A stretch of 64,000 nt of DNA from Motacilla alba alba (GCF_015832195.1 NC_052021.1:30468786-30532785); one strand, 5' to 3'; numbered from the stretch's first letter, positions 25,894-39,745 are shown. Numbers and translations: made by a program. The notes: a model not told the origin generated them from the letters alone.

Positions 25894-27039
25894 ATATTTG
25901 CTTTTCTGCCTCTGGGAGATAAACATTTATTTTTTAATAATTTAGTAATTTAGAACATTGCCTTTTTAGGCATAAAATACAAATAATTTATTTTTATTTT
26001 TACTCTCACTGTAAGCACTCTTCCACATCTCCCATGTTACACTCCCATGAAAAACTTCCATACCAGGAAGCCTTGGAAAGCAGCACTTACTCCAGAAATA
26101 CTCTGCACTCGCAGTTTTGTGCAGAGGGCACTCCTCAGTTCAGGTCCTTATCTCTCCCTCTCACAAGGGGCTTGTTGAAGGGCTTGCTGGAATTTGTGGT
26201 TCCCCATAAAATCAGCTGTAGTTGTAGGTGCTGGACTTGAGGCTGTTGGGGTTGAGAACTAGTTCTGCTCTTGAGATAGGTTTTAGGGCAATCACAGCCT
26301 GCATTTCAAGAGGATTAATTATAGAAAAGCACAGAAAATAACTGAAGATCCTAGTAATACTGAAAGTCTAGCCTTTACCTTGAAAAAAAATCCCACGTGT
26401 TCATACCTGTGGAGGCACTTCTGTGTTTGCTGGAAACAGAAGGGTGTTGTTAAATCCAGTCATTCCATCAAAGGTGGAAAGCACAGCCAGGACAATCCTG
26501 CTTCCACCTGCTGCCCTGACACCTGTCCCCTGCTGCTGTTGGGGAGGCTGAGGGTGGCTCTGTGCTGTGTGAGGTGCAGGAATGTCCCCAGGCACCTGGA
26601 GGAGCTGTGCCAGGAGCCCTGGCCTGCCTGCCTCCTCTTGTTTCTGCATGTTTTTCCCAGAAGCACTGTTTTCAGCTGGGGTCCTGTTTGTGTTGTCATT
26701 TTAAAATGTGTTTTGGAATGTTAACTTCAGCCAGCTGAAATGATTTCCTTTTTGCCCCCTTGCTGAGAGGGTTTATAAATATCGAGTTACACAGGAAGCA
26801 AATTCTCCTGTTATCAGATTGTTCTGTAGTCACTTTTCTTTTCCTCAAAAGCATAATGGTGAACTTTATCAGTGCTCAGTCCTTTGTTTCCTATTAAACA
26901 CGAGTGATTAAGATGCTGTTTGGCTCACTGGGAAGAGTTACTGACCTGTTTTGTCTGTAAATGTATCTTCAAATTAGGAGACACCTGAAACTGGTCGGAA
27001 GTGGGTATTAATTGGGCTCAAGTTCCACGAGCACAGATT

Positions 27040-27150
27040 GCAGTTTCCCAGTGGGATGTGGTAAATAGCCGTCACCAAGATAATATTAATTACATTATCT
27101 CCCAGAATGGTCCCAAGAGGTGCTAAAATAGCACATGTGCCACTTGGGCT
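27040..27150. promoter_or_regulatory. Candidate enhancer: inverted GATA pair
   Basis: AGATAAT (27078-27084) and its exact complement ATTATCT (27094-27100) flank an attaattac core, giving two facing GATA sites around a homeodomain-like sequence. The neighbouring sequence is not repetitive. Confidence 0.28.
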
Positions 27151-30078
27151 TAGATGCTTAGACACGAAGATCAGTGTTTGCTGCCGCGTCGCTCAGCACA
27201 GTGCAGTGTGTGGCGTCGCTGGGGCAGTTGGGTGAGATAAGGAGGCTGGGATTTTCTGCCTAGCTGCTTGGGGTTTTTCTCACATGAGTTTGAAAATCAG
27301 AATGTTATCTAAAGCAATAGCTGTATTTCTTTTCTCTGCCCTGAGACCTGACAAGGAACGATGATAACAAGCCCTAAAAAATGGATTTCATAGAACACCT
27401 GGACAGAAGTTTTCTTGCTGCAGAGATTGTGACTTCCTTGTAGATCTGTTCAGCTCTAGAGTGACTCCAAGTGCCACACAAGCAGTACACAGACCTCATT
27501 CATCAGAATCACACTCCATGCAATTGACTTTATACCCAGTCATGCCCTGGCATTGCAGTGCTGTGCTCTGTGCACTGTTACAGGTTGTGCGGGCTGCACC
27601 CTGGCCACTCTCCTTCCCAAAGCTGCAGCTCTCAGGCCTTTCAAAAGCCCCTCTCTCAGCTGGGGGGAAAAGGGCCATGGGGCCTGCAGGGACAGCTGTC
27701 TGGTGCCCATGTGAAGGTCAGACCATCCTCACACTGGAAATGCTGAGCCTGAAGCCTCCCTTAGCCCTTGAGGACCATGTTAAGTCTTGTTAGCCTTTGA
27801 AGACCCAGCAGCCTTCCTACCCCAGGTAATGATTAGGGGCAGCAGCAGGAAGCAAACAAATACACTGTTCAATGATGTCTTGTCATGAATTTCTCCATTG
27901 GTAATTGAAGTTCAGCAAGCTGGATTCATGTGGGATGGAAGCCTGGCCTTGGAGGTGGATGAACTCTGACCTGATAATCAGACTCTTCTGTCTGGGCAGG
28001 AAAACATGGAGCTGGTGGTTTGTTAGGGACATGCTGGCAGACACTTAAAGACAGTGATGCTAAAGGCACCATTATAATTAGCTCAGCCAGAGACTGAGCA
28101 CATAGATTGACTTAAAAACCCGTGTGGCTGTCTGCAGTCGTCATGACCCCTGTAGAAAACACTGCTGAAAGAATACTTAGACTTTAGTCACCTAATTCAG
28201 GGTTATGCATCCTTGCTAACAGTGTTATATATTACTACTGTTAATTAAAGGTATCAGCATGTCCCCTAATGAGGGGGATTGCTTGCCATGTAAGAAGTCA
28301 CATTATGGTTCTCAAAAACTGACTGGTAGGTTGACACTGTGTTTTTTAATATTCAGAAAGGGCTTGTTCCTTGTTTGTGAAGCTTAAATTAAACACCAGA
28401 GGGGTTCACCTGCATTCAGGTGAAGGGGAAAGATGTGCCCTACAGTCTCTTTCACAACAGCTCGACGCTAACATAACCACCTTAAAACAAAGGGAAGCTT
28501 TCATCCTTCTTCCTACAGCTACACATGAAAATCTGAATTGCAATGAGATTGAGCAACTGGAGGAAAATAAATAAGTAGACTTCATTCTTCTCTGTGGAAG
28601 TTGTTTCAATAGCAGAAAATGTCAGTAACTGGGTGAAAGTGGTCCCCATGTATTTCTCAGTTTCCTTACTCCTCCCATAATGACAATTTCTAGCAAGAGA
28701 TGCATTGTTGAACCAGGGTTGTGCAGGACAATGAAAGAGGGACATTTTCTGGAGAGAGAAAATGTACAGATTTTGTTTGCATTTTTTAATATATTCTGGT
28801 AAGTTTTTTTTTCCCCATTGCTCTCTATTTTTCTTCAAAATGAAAGGAAACAAGCGCGGGCTGATTTTTATGGTGCAATTTACATTCTAATTTTAATTTT
28901 TTTTTCTTTCTTATGCTTGTATATTCAAAGCTCTAGATCTGACTTTTTTATTAAATACAAGCAAACAGTGTTTCTTTCCAAAGAGAGCAGGGTAATCTGT
29001 GTCTGCTCGACTGGGCCCAGAAGGTTCTGGTTTGTGCTGGAGTCAGCAGCAGTTTCCTGCAGTGACTTCGTTTGACCTGCGCTGCTCTGACGGGCTGGGG
29101 CTGGCAACAATCTCAGCCTCAGCCTTCAAAACATTCCTTTGTAGCCAAGTGTGCTTCTGCTTTCTCTGAAATATCTGGTGTCAGTTTTAACAAGAGGGGA
29201 AACAGACGTTCGTCACCATTAATTCACTGGACAATTAAGCCGCTGATCTCTGACCTCCTGCCATTATTGGCTTTCAGAGCCAGGGTAAAGACCCCACAGA
29301 TATCTGTTCTCTGTCATTCCCTGAGAGCTGTCCTGGTATTTTATTTACTCAGAGGCTTAGCTCTTGCTCACCACCAGCCAAATGTATATGTTTTGTAATA
29401 AAAATTGCTAATAAGCTGTCCCAGGCAGTGGCATTAATCTCTCAGTGACGATAACAGCAAGCAAAGGGAGCAGCTGGCTGTCAGGAAAGCATGTGAGTGG
29501 GAATCATACATTTATTTAGATTTATGTACATATTAGAAGGGCCCATCCCTGGCTGCAGCTGCTTTTGGTGCTTTGGGCTACCTTGGGCATGCAGACCAGA
29601 GGCAAGGCCTTTCCACTGGGAGGTGTGGGATTGCTGCATGGTGCTGTTTATTCTTCTTGCTTCACCTTCCAGGCTATGACAGCACTTAGCTCTTGCTCTC
29701 TCCTGGAGTCCCTGGTGGTAGGATCTTTGCTGCCACCCTGCTCTCAGGGGGCTGATGGCCCAAAGCAATACCTTGTTTTAGTTCTGGCCCCAGGGCTGCA
29801 GTGAGAGCCAGTGGAAGGGCAGGACTGTGTGAGCCATGAGGAAATAGTTAATCCGTGGCTGGCACAGAGCTCTGTTTTGTGTTTATTAAGACAGCCGGGT
29901 GGGTAGGTGGGAGAGGCAGCCGAGCTGGGCCAGCTGCTTGCATCATCTGACGCTTACACCATGCAACCTTCAAGCCTCATTTTTCAGTCACTGCTTTTGA
30001 AGCACTTCATTAGCTAATCAGAGGAAGCCTCTGCCTTTGCTCTGCAAGTTTCCTTGTTTTTTGTCTTCTACCTCCTAA

Positions 30079-30093
30079 TTTTTTTTTTTTTTT
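30079..30093. repeat. Poly-T tract (T15)
   Basis: Fifteen consecutive T preceded by a pyrimidine-rich run. No retroposed body was recognised next to it. Confidence 0.95.
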
Positions 30094-31941
30094 AGTTCTG
30101 CTTTTCGTGTTGAGTCCTTCAACTGGTAGCTATAGTAACACCCCTGAATGAGTGACTGTAGTACACTTCTGCAGCCCACTCCCCTCAGGAAAGCTGTGCC
30201 ACGCTGTCACACACCTGCAAAGCCTTGGCACCCCCTCTTGCAGGCTTTTCTCCAGACAACAGGGACAGTCTTAGCTTGGGAGCCAGCTCCATCCTGCTCT
30301 CTATTTGCAGCTGCAGCCCACAGTGTATTGTGGCAGAAGGAATGAGTCACTGGCAGAGCAATCTGTTGCATCAGATAATCACAGATTACCTCCATTAACC
30401 CAAATCCCTTCTGTAACCTTTTACAATAATGATCCCAAAAGCTGACGCATACAATACTGTTACCATCACGTCTTGGGCTGTCAGGTTTTTAAAGAGGATG
30501 TTTTCTGTGGTTTCAGGGGGGATCTAGCAGCACCATCCACAGAAAGCAGCTGCTGGTACCTTGCTGCTGGACAAGATGATGGGGCCAAAGCCAGCCTTGT
30601 AGCTAAGTGAGGGGGAAAAGTCTCCCCTAAAGCTGGCCATTTCCTTTTGCATCCGTCCTGTGCACCCTCTTACAGCTTTCCCTGGTATCCACATAGAATC
30701 TCCTTCCTCCAAATCAATGCTTGTGCCCACACCTCTTCCCCTCTGCCAGTCAGGCACTACAACTGGCAAATGCTTGTTGCAACCAGGAAATTCAGGGGGG
30801 TCTCACCCCCTCTCCACATTGCCCCTGTGGTGTGTTTGAAGGCTCCTCACATATCTAGGGTTTAATTCATGTGAGAAATTAGTCTGCTACTTGACCACGG
30901 GGAGCAAGGAAGATGGTAGTTGTCTGCTTTTGTGGAGAAGAAAAACGTGTCTGATCCTGATCCCAAGTAGAACATGACCTAGTGTGAGACTTTTTGTGAT
31001 GCTGCCCTTTCCTTCCTGGCTGACTCTGGAACCAAAGGTGTCACAGAAGGGAAATTCCCCTGAAAAAAACCTGGCAGTATAGCCCATACACATGTACTGA
31101 GGAGGTTCCCAGCCTAATTTTCACCATTTTTAACATGGATTTCTGGGTTCTTGTCAGAACATCTCAAAGCTTTACCAATTCCACCAATTTGGTGGAACTA
31201 ATAAATCAGCCAGGCCTAATAAAACAAGCTATTGTTTTAGTCTCAAGCTATTAATTTTTCAAGATGTTTACAAAAATTCTTTTCATTAATCTTGTACGTT
31301 TATTTAGGTGAGGGTAAAGAACCAGAATAGAACATAATTCTCAGAGCTTGGCTATAGGCTGCTGATGGGAACACTTGAATTCTCACCTCCCCTCCAGTTG
31401 GATCTCCTCCCCACAGTTCAGAAATACTCCTTCTAAGACTCAAATGTCAGGAACACAGAGGCTAAGTTATTTTTTTTAGATACTGCAGAACTATTTGCAG
31501 GAGAAGAAGCCCACACAGCTCTTTGACAGGGACAGACAGAACCCACATCGTTTCCTGCTCAGGGCTGGGTTTTTGCACGTTCTCCCTCTGGAACTGGCAT
31601 CATCTTTTTCAGGAGAGCTGAGCCCCATGTATTTGCCTGTACCAGGGTCAGGTTTCCTTGCAATCCTCCTGCCTGTCTTGTGCTGCACATTGTGCTGTTG
31701 TGTTGCTAAACATCAGAACTGCACGTTATGGATCAGCAAATCAGCAGAGCCTTTGAGGTTTCTACTCTTTTGTCTCAGAGTCTGACTAGGATCCAGGAGT
31801 CCCTGTAAGGTATTTTGGGTTTAGGGGCCACCCCTGAGAACTTTTGGGCTGTTGGAGGATCACAGCTGTATCCAGGAGCACCACACACTCCCTGGGCAGT
31901 CTCTGTGGGCAGTGCATGGACTCTGTGTGGGTGATGAGTTC

Positions 31942-32025
31942 ACAGACTCATAGAATATGCTGAATTACAAGGCACCCACAAAGACCATCATCCTGACCAT
32001 GCACAGGACCACCCCACATTGCATT
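31942..32025 (-). mobile_element. CR1 LINE fragment, 3' end, antisense to GRK5
   Basis: Read on the minus strand this is a CR1 3' end: catagaatatgctgaatt, then cacccacaaagaccatcatc and cctgaccatgcacaggacc. It belongs to the same subfamily as the copy near 37.2 kb (shared 'tgcacagg / cctgtgcagggccagg' block). It is 5'-truncated to about 84 bp, so non-autonomous and inactive. Confidence 0.85.
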
Positions 32026-33210
32026 TGCAAGTTTGGGTTTGGAGGCATTGATTACTAGCTTGCATGCATGTTGCTAAACAGGGTAATAAATATATAGAAC
32101 AGGTCATAAGTGTAAAAGCCATGGCTTGAAGAGGAGTTCCTTCCTGGAGAGATGTTATCAAGCCCTATTCAAGCGGGATTTCTGGAGCAGGGATTTGCAT
32201 TCTTCCTCTGGAAGAATGGGAAGCAGGTCTCTTACAGCCAGTGTAACTCACAGCTGTGCAAATTAACTCAAGGGAATTGGTAAGAAATGTGGGAATTTAG
32301 AGTCACTCAAACGTTCAGCTATGGGGAGACCACGTTCCTTGTTTAATTCTTGTGTACTTCAGAGCATGTGACAGCTGAGAACATTTCTGACAAAAGAATC
32401 TTCCTTTCAGAGAATGAAGTTTTGTCAAAAATTAAAGGGTTTGCAGGAAAGTGTCTGCTTAAAAGAAAAGATGATTTGCTTTTTCTACCTGCTTATTGAC
32501 AATATAGAAACATCATCTTAGCAAAGTAAAGAATGTCAATTTACCATACCAATTTTGTTCCAGTGATATCTTAGCACTCTATTTGATGTGTTCTATGATA
32601 ATGTTTTGACGTTAGAGAACTGAGATGACTCAAATGTTATCACAGGGAAATGGTTCCATGTCTTTACATTAGAATTTTGTAGAACTTTGAGATACTATCT
32701 CAGCTGCAGTTTGGAGGAAAGGTCCACTGAGAGATTCAATATTTTCAGCAGGGTGATAACCTTGAATCTCAACAACTCTGCTCAATAGCTTGGTCTCCCA
32801 TAGTAATCACTGATATGGAGGTGTTACAATTTTTTTTTTTCTGTTATCCACACTATTGATGAAGAAAACCTCTCAATAGTCCCCAGACAGTCCCCCAGAT
32901 ATATTGAATCAGCCAGAACATGGTAGTGCATTCCAAACCCAACAAAAATGCCTGGGTTTGTGCCAGTAGCCTTGTTTACTTTGAGGTCAAGAATAGGAAA
33001 TTGAAATTTTGGGCTCTTCTCAATTTTACTGTTTTAGATTATAGCTGGCTTTATTTTTGTTAAATTTACTGTTTGTTTGTTTTTTAATATATTGTAAATC
33101 TTTCATAGATTTTTGGATGATTTTTGTTTGTGGCATAAAAGCCAACAATCTCTTTTTGCTCATTTATCAGCTGCAGATAAACACAATGCAGTTAAATACA
33201 AGGTATAAAA

Positions 33211-33222
33211 GAGAGAGAGAGA
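33211..33222. repeat. (GA)6 microsatellite
   Basis: Six GA units following a short A run. Confidence 0.9.
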
Positions 33223-33685
33223 CACCATATTAGACAAACTATAGGTGTTTATGTTGAGGGAAATTAAACTGCATCCAGGGAAATTTGTGACCAAGCAACT
33301 CTCTGTTAGCATAGCAGTGAAATGTAAACCCAGTATATGTGAACTGACCCACAAAACCCAAAGAAAACTTGTTCAAATAATCTCAAAAGATGCATTAAAA
33401 ATATCCAGTGGAGGATGTAAGCAGAGTTGTGTGGAGGATGCCACAAACTGGGATGCCTACTTAAGACTTAGAGAAGAAATTAAAGGCTTGATTTTTAAGT
33501 TTAGTTAAGTCCTTTCAATGTGCTCTGACCAGGCAGGAAGGTAGCTTGTGCAAAGACTCCTTTATGTTCCTGGGGTAGTAACAAAATGGCCTTGACATAT
33601 GATAGTTAAGCCCTGAGGATCAGTCTTCAAAGACTAATCCCTTAGCTTTCTCTGTCCCTTCAGGGCAGTAGATGTTACGAAAGCA

Positions 33686-33731
33686 TATTATTATTACTAT
33701 TATTATTATTATTAATTATTATTATTATTAT
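33686..33731. repeat. (ATT)n microsatellite
   Basis: About 15 ATT-like trinucleotides with two interruptions (an 'act' and an 'aat' step). It is the longest simple repeat in the window. Confidence 0.95.
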
Positions 33732-35831
33732 CATAAAAAATGTGTTGTTAAAGTCATGTTTCAGCCTCTTATCAGTATTTGCAGTATTACCTGACCTCTT
33801 CTTTAAATCATAGGCAGATATTCCTGCAGTAAGTGTTTATCAACACTGACTTCTGCAAGCCAAGGTTAATGGTACTTTAGATGCCAGTTGTATACAAAAT
33901 ATTTTGCCCTCAGATTGCAAAGCCAGCCTGACTCTGCTTGTGCTTTTGCTTGTGAAATTCCCATCCATGTGGTTCTGGAGGCTTACCACATGAAGCACAT
34001 CTGCTCTTCATTCCCAAAGAGCAGTGAGGTGTTTTACACAGTGGTTGTCAGGCTGAGGTATTTGTAGCAGCATGATGAGCAAATGTGCTGTGGCAGCAGG
34101 GGAGATGAGCACAAAACCCTCATCATGGTCCGTGACTCTCCGGAGCCGCGCTCATCAGAAGAGGCTGCGGGAGATAAAGCCAGATGAGCGTTGATAAGAG
34201 CAGCTGTGTGACATGATTCTCTTCTGAGGGCTTGCAGTGGACTTTTTATTGTATCTGACAAAAGAGAGCCTCTGGAAACGGGTTTGCAGAGGCACTGCAC
34301 CCCGTGGTGGACACCCACCTGCTCTTGGGAATCCAGCCCTCGTACTCATCGCGTTTTCCTCGGGCCGATGGGAGGGGAGTCATAAGGAGGTTCCTGATGG
34401 TCTTGTAAGTGCTTATTTTAAGCACAGGTTAAATAAGAGTATCATCTAAGATCTTTTTGGAATAAACCAGGGTTCCTGGGGTTTTTATCTGCTTTCCCAG
34501 AGGAGAGAGGCAGGATGAAGGGCAGAGAGCAAGCAGCCTTTTATTCTTTAAAAACAAGTCGGTTTTATTTGCTAGTACAGCTGAGCATAGGTGGAACTAA
34601 TAGGAAAGAAGAATAGTGAACCTGGGAGAACTTCCACATGAAACAGGTCTAATAGGGGTGAAACTGTTTGCCTTAGAGGCTGAATGTATTAGACATGAAA
34701 AATTCCTAGGGGAAAATGATGGGCTGGTAAGTTTTATTCATGCTGTCTCATTAGGACAAGGCGCTCTAGGAAAACAAGATTAAAATTAGTATTCTTTTCC
34801 TTCACAAATACACAGCTAATCTTTGGTATTCACACCCACATGAGACATGAGGGCATTCAACAGTGCAGGGCGTTTACCAGGATCATAAGAACAGCCTGAT
34901 TCTAAGTAGCACAGATGCTAAAAAGGAGAAGAAATTGTTTGGAAGCCATACACCTTCATGTTTTGTTAGCCATATCTAAGTAACAGAATATGGAACAAAT
35001 TTAATGTTTTTCAAATACTGCAGAAAGAGCTTTCCAAGATCTTCCTCTGAAGCTGCCTGCAGTCCATCCTGTACTGGCCAGACCTTACTCTAATATGGCA
35101 ATTCATATAGAAAACATAGCTTCAAACACCTCCCTGGGACAGAGGAGAGAAAGGGTGGCAAGAGGAAGAAGAGAAGAAACATAAACACCTTGTGAGTGGA
35201 AATAGGACACTAACCATGGCTTTTCTGGCTTTCAATATTATTGGAGTTTGTTTCACTGCTTTCACTGTGTAATCAAGCCTTGCATTCTGAGGCTACAGAG
35301 CTCTCTACTGTTGTTGGGAAGGCCCTGGGTGACAACCCAGGTACGGTTGTGAAGTGGAAGATAGAAGCTGTAGTCATCCTCCAGTGATCTGTGGATTAAC
35401 TAGATTGCAGTTCATACAGTTCCATGAAAAACTTGGCTGTCTTGGATTAGCCAGGCCTGGCAGCAGGGGATGTGTTGCTGTCTTATCAACCTGGGCAAGA
35501 ACAGAGCAGAAGTAGGAAGCCAGATTATCCATCCTTAAAATCCACCTTGCATGGTGCCATGAGGCACAAATGGAATATGCTACGAGCGTGGTGCTAGAAT
35601 AAATTCATCCAACAATATGTTTTACTCTGTGTTCTAAATAATCTTCAGTTATCTGATCAGGAGCATGGCTTGATGCTGTCTTTAGCAGAATTAACAGGCT
35701 CAAAGCCTTGGCTTCTTCAGCTTCATCTTCAGCTCTGTCCTGTCTCTGATTTCTCATTTAATATTGGACAAGCCACTTAATATCTCACTGGCTTAATAAT
35801 ATGCAGGTGTTTTCCTGTCTCCTTTTGGTGT

Positions 35832-35867
35832 TAGGAGAGTAACTAATAGTTACTAATAGGAGAGTAA
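35832..35867. repeat. Nested direct and inverted repeat
   Basis: A direct repeat taggagagtaa (35832 and 35857) encloses a perfect small hairpin, agtaact / agttact with a 3-base loop (35838-35854). Confidence 0.85.
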
Positions 35868-37095
35868 TATCCTGAATAATGGAGGGGAAAAAAAGGTAGG
35901 CACTTTAAGCTAAGGGTAACTTCAGCTGGCAGATGTTTTACATGTGTACCTCTGGTTATGTCTCTCTCCTCACAGGCAGAGATCAGAGTTACATTTGCCA
36001 TGCAGCATCACAAGAGGATGTGAAAAATGCCATGTATTTTTCAGTAGGTAGGATGTAGAGCAAATGCTTTTGTTTCCTGCAGGACTGGTTGACATGTTGG
36101 AGAATTAGCTTCAACCCTCAGTTTGCAAATGCTGAGTTGTTGAGTGCAGGCAAGGCAGCAGGGCTGAGCTTTCGTGCTGCTGCTGGCAGTTCACCTTTGA
36201 TTGTCAGCAGCAAAGCAAAATTTTAAAGCAGTCAGACCCTCCAACAGTGCATGGTGGAACTTACATTTAAAACATGGCACGTCTGTCAAGTCCTGCCCTG
36301 AAGAATGCAAATCCTCCTGTATGGAATAGAGGGTGCAAAGGCAGCGATCGAGGCAACGTGTGAAAAGCTTCCCTCTGCAACCTGCACCGTGACCTATCCA
36401 GAGAAACCTCCCCTTTTAGCTTTTAGCTCTGCTAGACAATTTACTGTGTCTCAGCTGTCTCACGGCATGATGTCCTTCAAACCCCCCCAGAATTAACGTT
36501 TGGAGCCAGCAAACACTGCTGGCTCCACGAGAAGAGCTGGGAGCGGAAAGGTCAGGTCGATTAAAGCCCTTGATCAGAATCTTTAACATAAAGACGTCAC
36601 AAGCAAAGCAGGAACGCTGCTCCACGCTCAGCTAAGAGCAAATGATTCATCAGGCAAGGCTGCTTATTTTTGGAGGATAGCCACAAAAGAGAAGGGAACA
36701 TGCTGGCTGTATCGATCACGGTTGTAACGGGGGACCGCAGAGCCCTTCCCTCTTTTTGATGGAAATTTAATGTCAGGAATACATCATCCCATGTAAATAC
36801 ATCAATACATATTTTACATTGAATGGATTTTAAAGATGTTCTGGCCCAGCTTAGCAGGATCGTATCACCTCTGCACCAATCTCAGAGCTGTCATTTGGAG
36901 CAAAGGGGTATTCTGCAGTATTCTGTGTTGCTTGATGCTGCTAAAGGTGCAGCCTTTTTGGGAGGACTTCTGTAAAGGGGGCTGGAGAAGCAGGTGTGCT
37001 CTGGAATCTCTAGTGCCTACAGGGCAGACCTTCAGTGGGTGAAGATGTACCAGTGTTGAGCAGATTCAGCCTAAAGGATAGTTTCATGTGGCTGA

Positions 37096-37131
37096 CCTCA
37101 CTGCCTCCTGTGTCCTCACTGCCTCCTGTGT
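37096..37131. repeat. 18-bp tandem duplication
   Basis: The unit cctcactgcctcctgtgt occurs twice with no mismatch, about 75 bp upstream of the sense CR1 fragment. Confidence 0.95.
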
Positions 37132-37204
37132 CGTGCTTGCCCCAAGCAGCATCTCTGTCTGACCCTTGGCAAGGGCAGAGGTGCTGCAGTGGCAGCAGCC
37201 AGAA

Positions 37205-37465
37205 ATGAGAGGCACATGGGGTTTAGGTTTGGTATCAGGAAAAGGTTTTTCACCCAGAAGATGGCAGAGCACTAGAACAGGCTCCCCAGGGAAGGGCTCA
37301 CGGCACCAAACCTGTCTGAGTTCCAAAAACATTTGGACAGCACTCTCAGGCACAGGTGTGTTGCTTGAGGTGTCCTGTGCAGGGCCAGGAGTTGGACTCC
37401 TGGTCTTGATGGGTCTTGATGGGTCCTTTCCAACTCAATGTATTGTAGGATTCTGTGATTCTAAG
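37205..37465 (+). mobile_element. CR1 LINE fragment, 3' end, sense to GRK5 (about 260 bp)
   Basis: This is the longest CR1 piece in the window. Recognisable blocks in order are ggtatcaggaaaaggttttt, cacccagaagatggcagagc, gaacaggctccccagggaag, ggctcacggcaccaaacctg, cagcactctcaggcacaggt, tgtcctgtgcagggccagga, tcctttccaactcaatg and the terminal gattctgtgattcta. The 'gggtcttgat' unit is duplicated near 37412. It is 5'-truncated with no reverse-transcriptase coding region. Confidence 0.95.
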
Positions 37466-39199
37466 ATAAATGAGTGTGAGGAAAAACACAAAGAGAAGAA
37501 AAGTTCAGGGGGAAATGGTTCAGAGAAGAAAATGCAGCTGTAGAGAATGACTGGAAGAGAGAAGGAAGCAGGAATTCTTGGTGGAATGATCATTTTCCCA
37601 GAGGAGTACATGAAGGGAGGGTGCAGGGAGAGAAGTGTAAGTACAGTGTGATGAGGCATAGGGGCAGGAGCACAGAGGAAAATGCCCCTGGAAGAGAAGG
37701 AAAAGAGGAGCAAGTGGAAGTGGAGGCCTGGCATGCAGGAGCCACTGTGCAGGATGGCAGGAATGGGCTTTTGGGGACATGAAAACCAGTGAAGACCCTT
37801 AAGGTTGCTGAATCCAACCCCTTGTGGCCACTGGCAGCCAGAGCAGAGCCATCTGGGAACAGATGTGCTCCAGAAGATGGTGAACAGATGATCACAGTGC
37901 TACCCCAGCCCACAAAATGCTTAACAGCACTTTGTAGTTCACCTAAGGCCCTCAGCATGGCAGACCAAGAGAGCAAGACAAGCCCTCTGATGCTGTGGGC
38001 AGAGGGATGGGGGAGGAAATGACTTCAGCAGCAGTGGTTGGGATGCACTGAAGAGGGGGGGTTTCATTGCAGAATTCATTGCAGACCCAAGGGTCTGTGT
38101 TGCAGAATGCTGTGTGGTGGGGAGGCAGTCACAGCTCTCTGTGCTTTGCTGCAGTCTGATTCCTGGAAAGGATAGCAGGGAAAGTGCTCCTGAAAGTCCA
38201 GACAAGCTGGTTCCTGCAGGGCCAGTGCAGATACCTCAGCTTTAGATTGCATACTGCAGAATTACAATCAGTGCCTGTCAGTTAGAAGTTTAAAATTATT
38301 CAAGGCAGACTCTATGATGGCAAAACCATTGGCCATCAGAAGCAAAGGAATAAAAGGTGAGATTCAAAAGAAGCTTTCCTGTGCCAAAGGTGATATTGTG
38401 TGATCAGAAATGCCCCACAGAGAGCGATACTTGTGATTTTTTTCCAAGGCTCCTGTTTTCTCTCTGGTGGTCTGCTACTTCTTGAGTCAGTGCTCTCCTA
38501 ATTTAGCCTGTAATGTCATGCAGGACCCAAGACACTCTTAGTCTGCAATTGTGACTCTACCAACCCCTCTACAGAATTAACTCAGCTCAGAATTAGTCAT
38601 TCGGCATGCCAGTGCATGCAAAATAGACTCAAGTGAATCAGATTTTGTCTGCAGGGACTGAATTGCAGTAAATACAGGGACTCGGAGAATCCCAGTCTGC
38701 ATCTGGGCTCTCATGTCCACAGGGATACTCCTCCTCCATTGGCTGCACAGCCTCTCCAAGCAGAACTGAAAGAAGAACCAATAAGTGATTTTTTCCTCTT
38801 GAAACCATTAATATTCTCCTTCAGTTGTCCAGTGGAAGCAGCAGTGACCAGAGTGTGTAGGAGCAGCAGTAGTGCCATGTTGGCAGGATATGTAATGTGA
38901 GGGTGGGAGGGGATGGCAGGAATTGAATTCCGATCTTCAGTTTTCAGCACTTTTTTTGGGATAGAATCAGGGCTTGTCCCAAAACCAGAAGGGGTATATT
39001 TGTGTTGAGAAGGTGTGATCTGTAATTTTACAGATTGTTTGACTTGTGTGAAGTGGCTCTTGGCTGGGGAAGAGCTGATGCTGTCATCTGAACTGGACCT
39101 GGTGGGCAACGAGTCCACTAACGTTTAGTGAGCTGATCTTCTGGCCGATGCCACCTCCTTGGTCTGTTTTGAGTTCAAACAAGTTGAGATTTGATCTGT

Positions 39200-39345
39200 A
39201 TCATAGAATCATAGAATGGTTTGGCTTAGAAGGGACCTTAAATGTCATCCAGTTGTAACCCCCTGCCATGGGCAGGGATATCTTTTGCTAGACCAGATTG
39301 CTCAGAGCCCCATTCAGCCTTTCCTTGAACACTTCCAGGGATCTG
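39200..39345 (-). mobile_element. CR1 LINE fragment, antisense, just upstream of GRK5 exon 2
   Basis: On the + strand it reads as the complement of a CR1 3' end: tcatagaatcatagaatggt, then ttggcttagaagggacctta, cccctgccatgggcaggga, tgctagaccagattgctcag and ttgaacacttccaggg. Two terminal 'atagaatc' repeats are intact. It ends about 130 bp before the exon 2 acceptor. The right edge is uncertain by about 20 bp. Confidence 0.95.
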
Positions 39346-39418
39346 CTTGTACGTCAACCCACAGAGTCCCAGCTTTAATTATTAATGGTATCCATAAGAA
39401 CTGTGACTGGGCAGGTAA

Positions 39419-39745
<327 letters not shown>

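Larger units (their letters stand above)
20200..31940. other. Intron 1 sequence, largely featureless
   Basis: Unique-looking sequence. Only the C12 tract, the T15 tract, the GATA-pair candidate at 27.1 kb and an 8-bp inverted repeat gaggttaa/ttaacctc (20398-20429) stand out. I saw no CR1 fragment and no exon. Confidence 0.65.

Noticed and set aside
6665..25958. Exact 16-mer tagtaatttagaacat shared by 6665 and 25943
   Set aside because: A shared 16-mer between two loci in 64 kb of AT-rich DNA is about what chance predicts; flanks do not match.
28007..28020. atggagctgg as a possible GRK5 exon 1 start
   Set aside because: The following codons (tggtttgttag) do not encode ENIVAN and reach a stop at once.
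33245..33508. 87-codon lysine-rich open frame
   Set aside because: It resembles a basic small protein superficially, but there is no recognisable motif and no poly-A or processed-gene hallmark.
37787..37840. CR1-like wording (agacccttaaggttgctgaa then tccaacccc)
   Set aside because: It resembles the antisense 3' end of another CR1 subfamily, but the terminal repeats and following blocks are missing, so it was not called.
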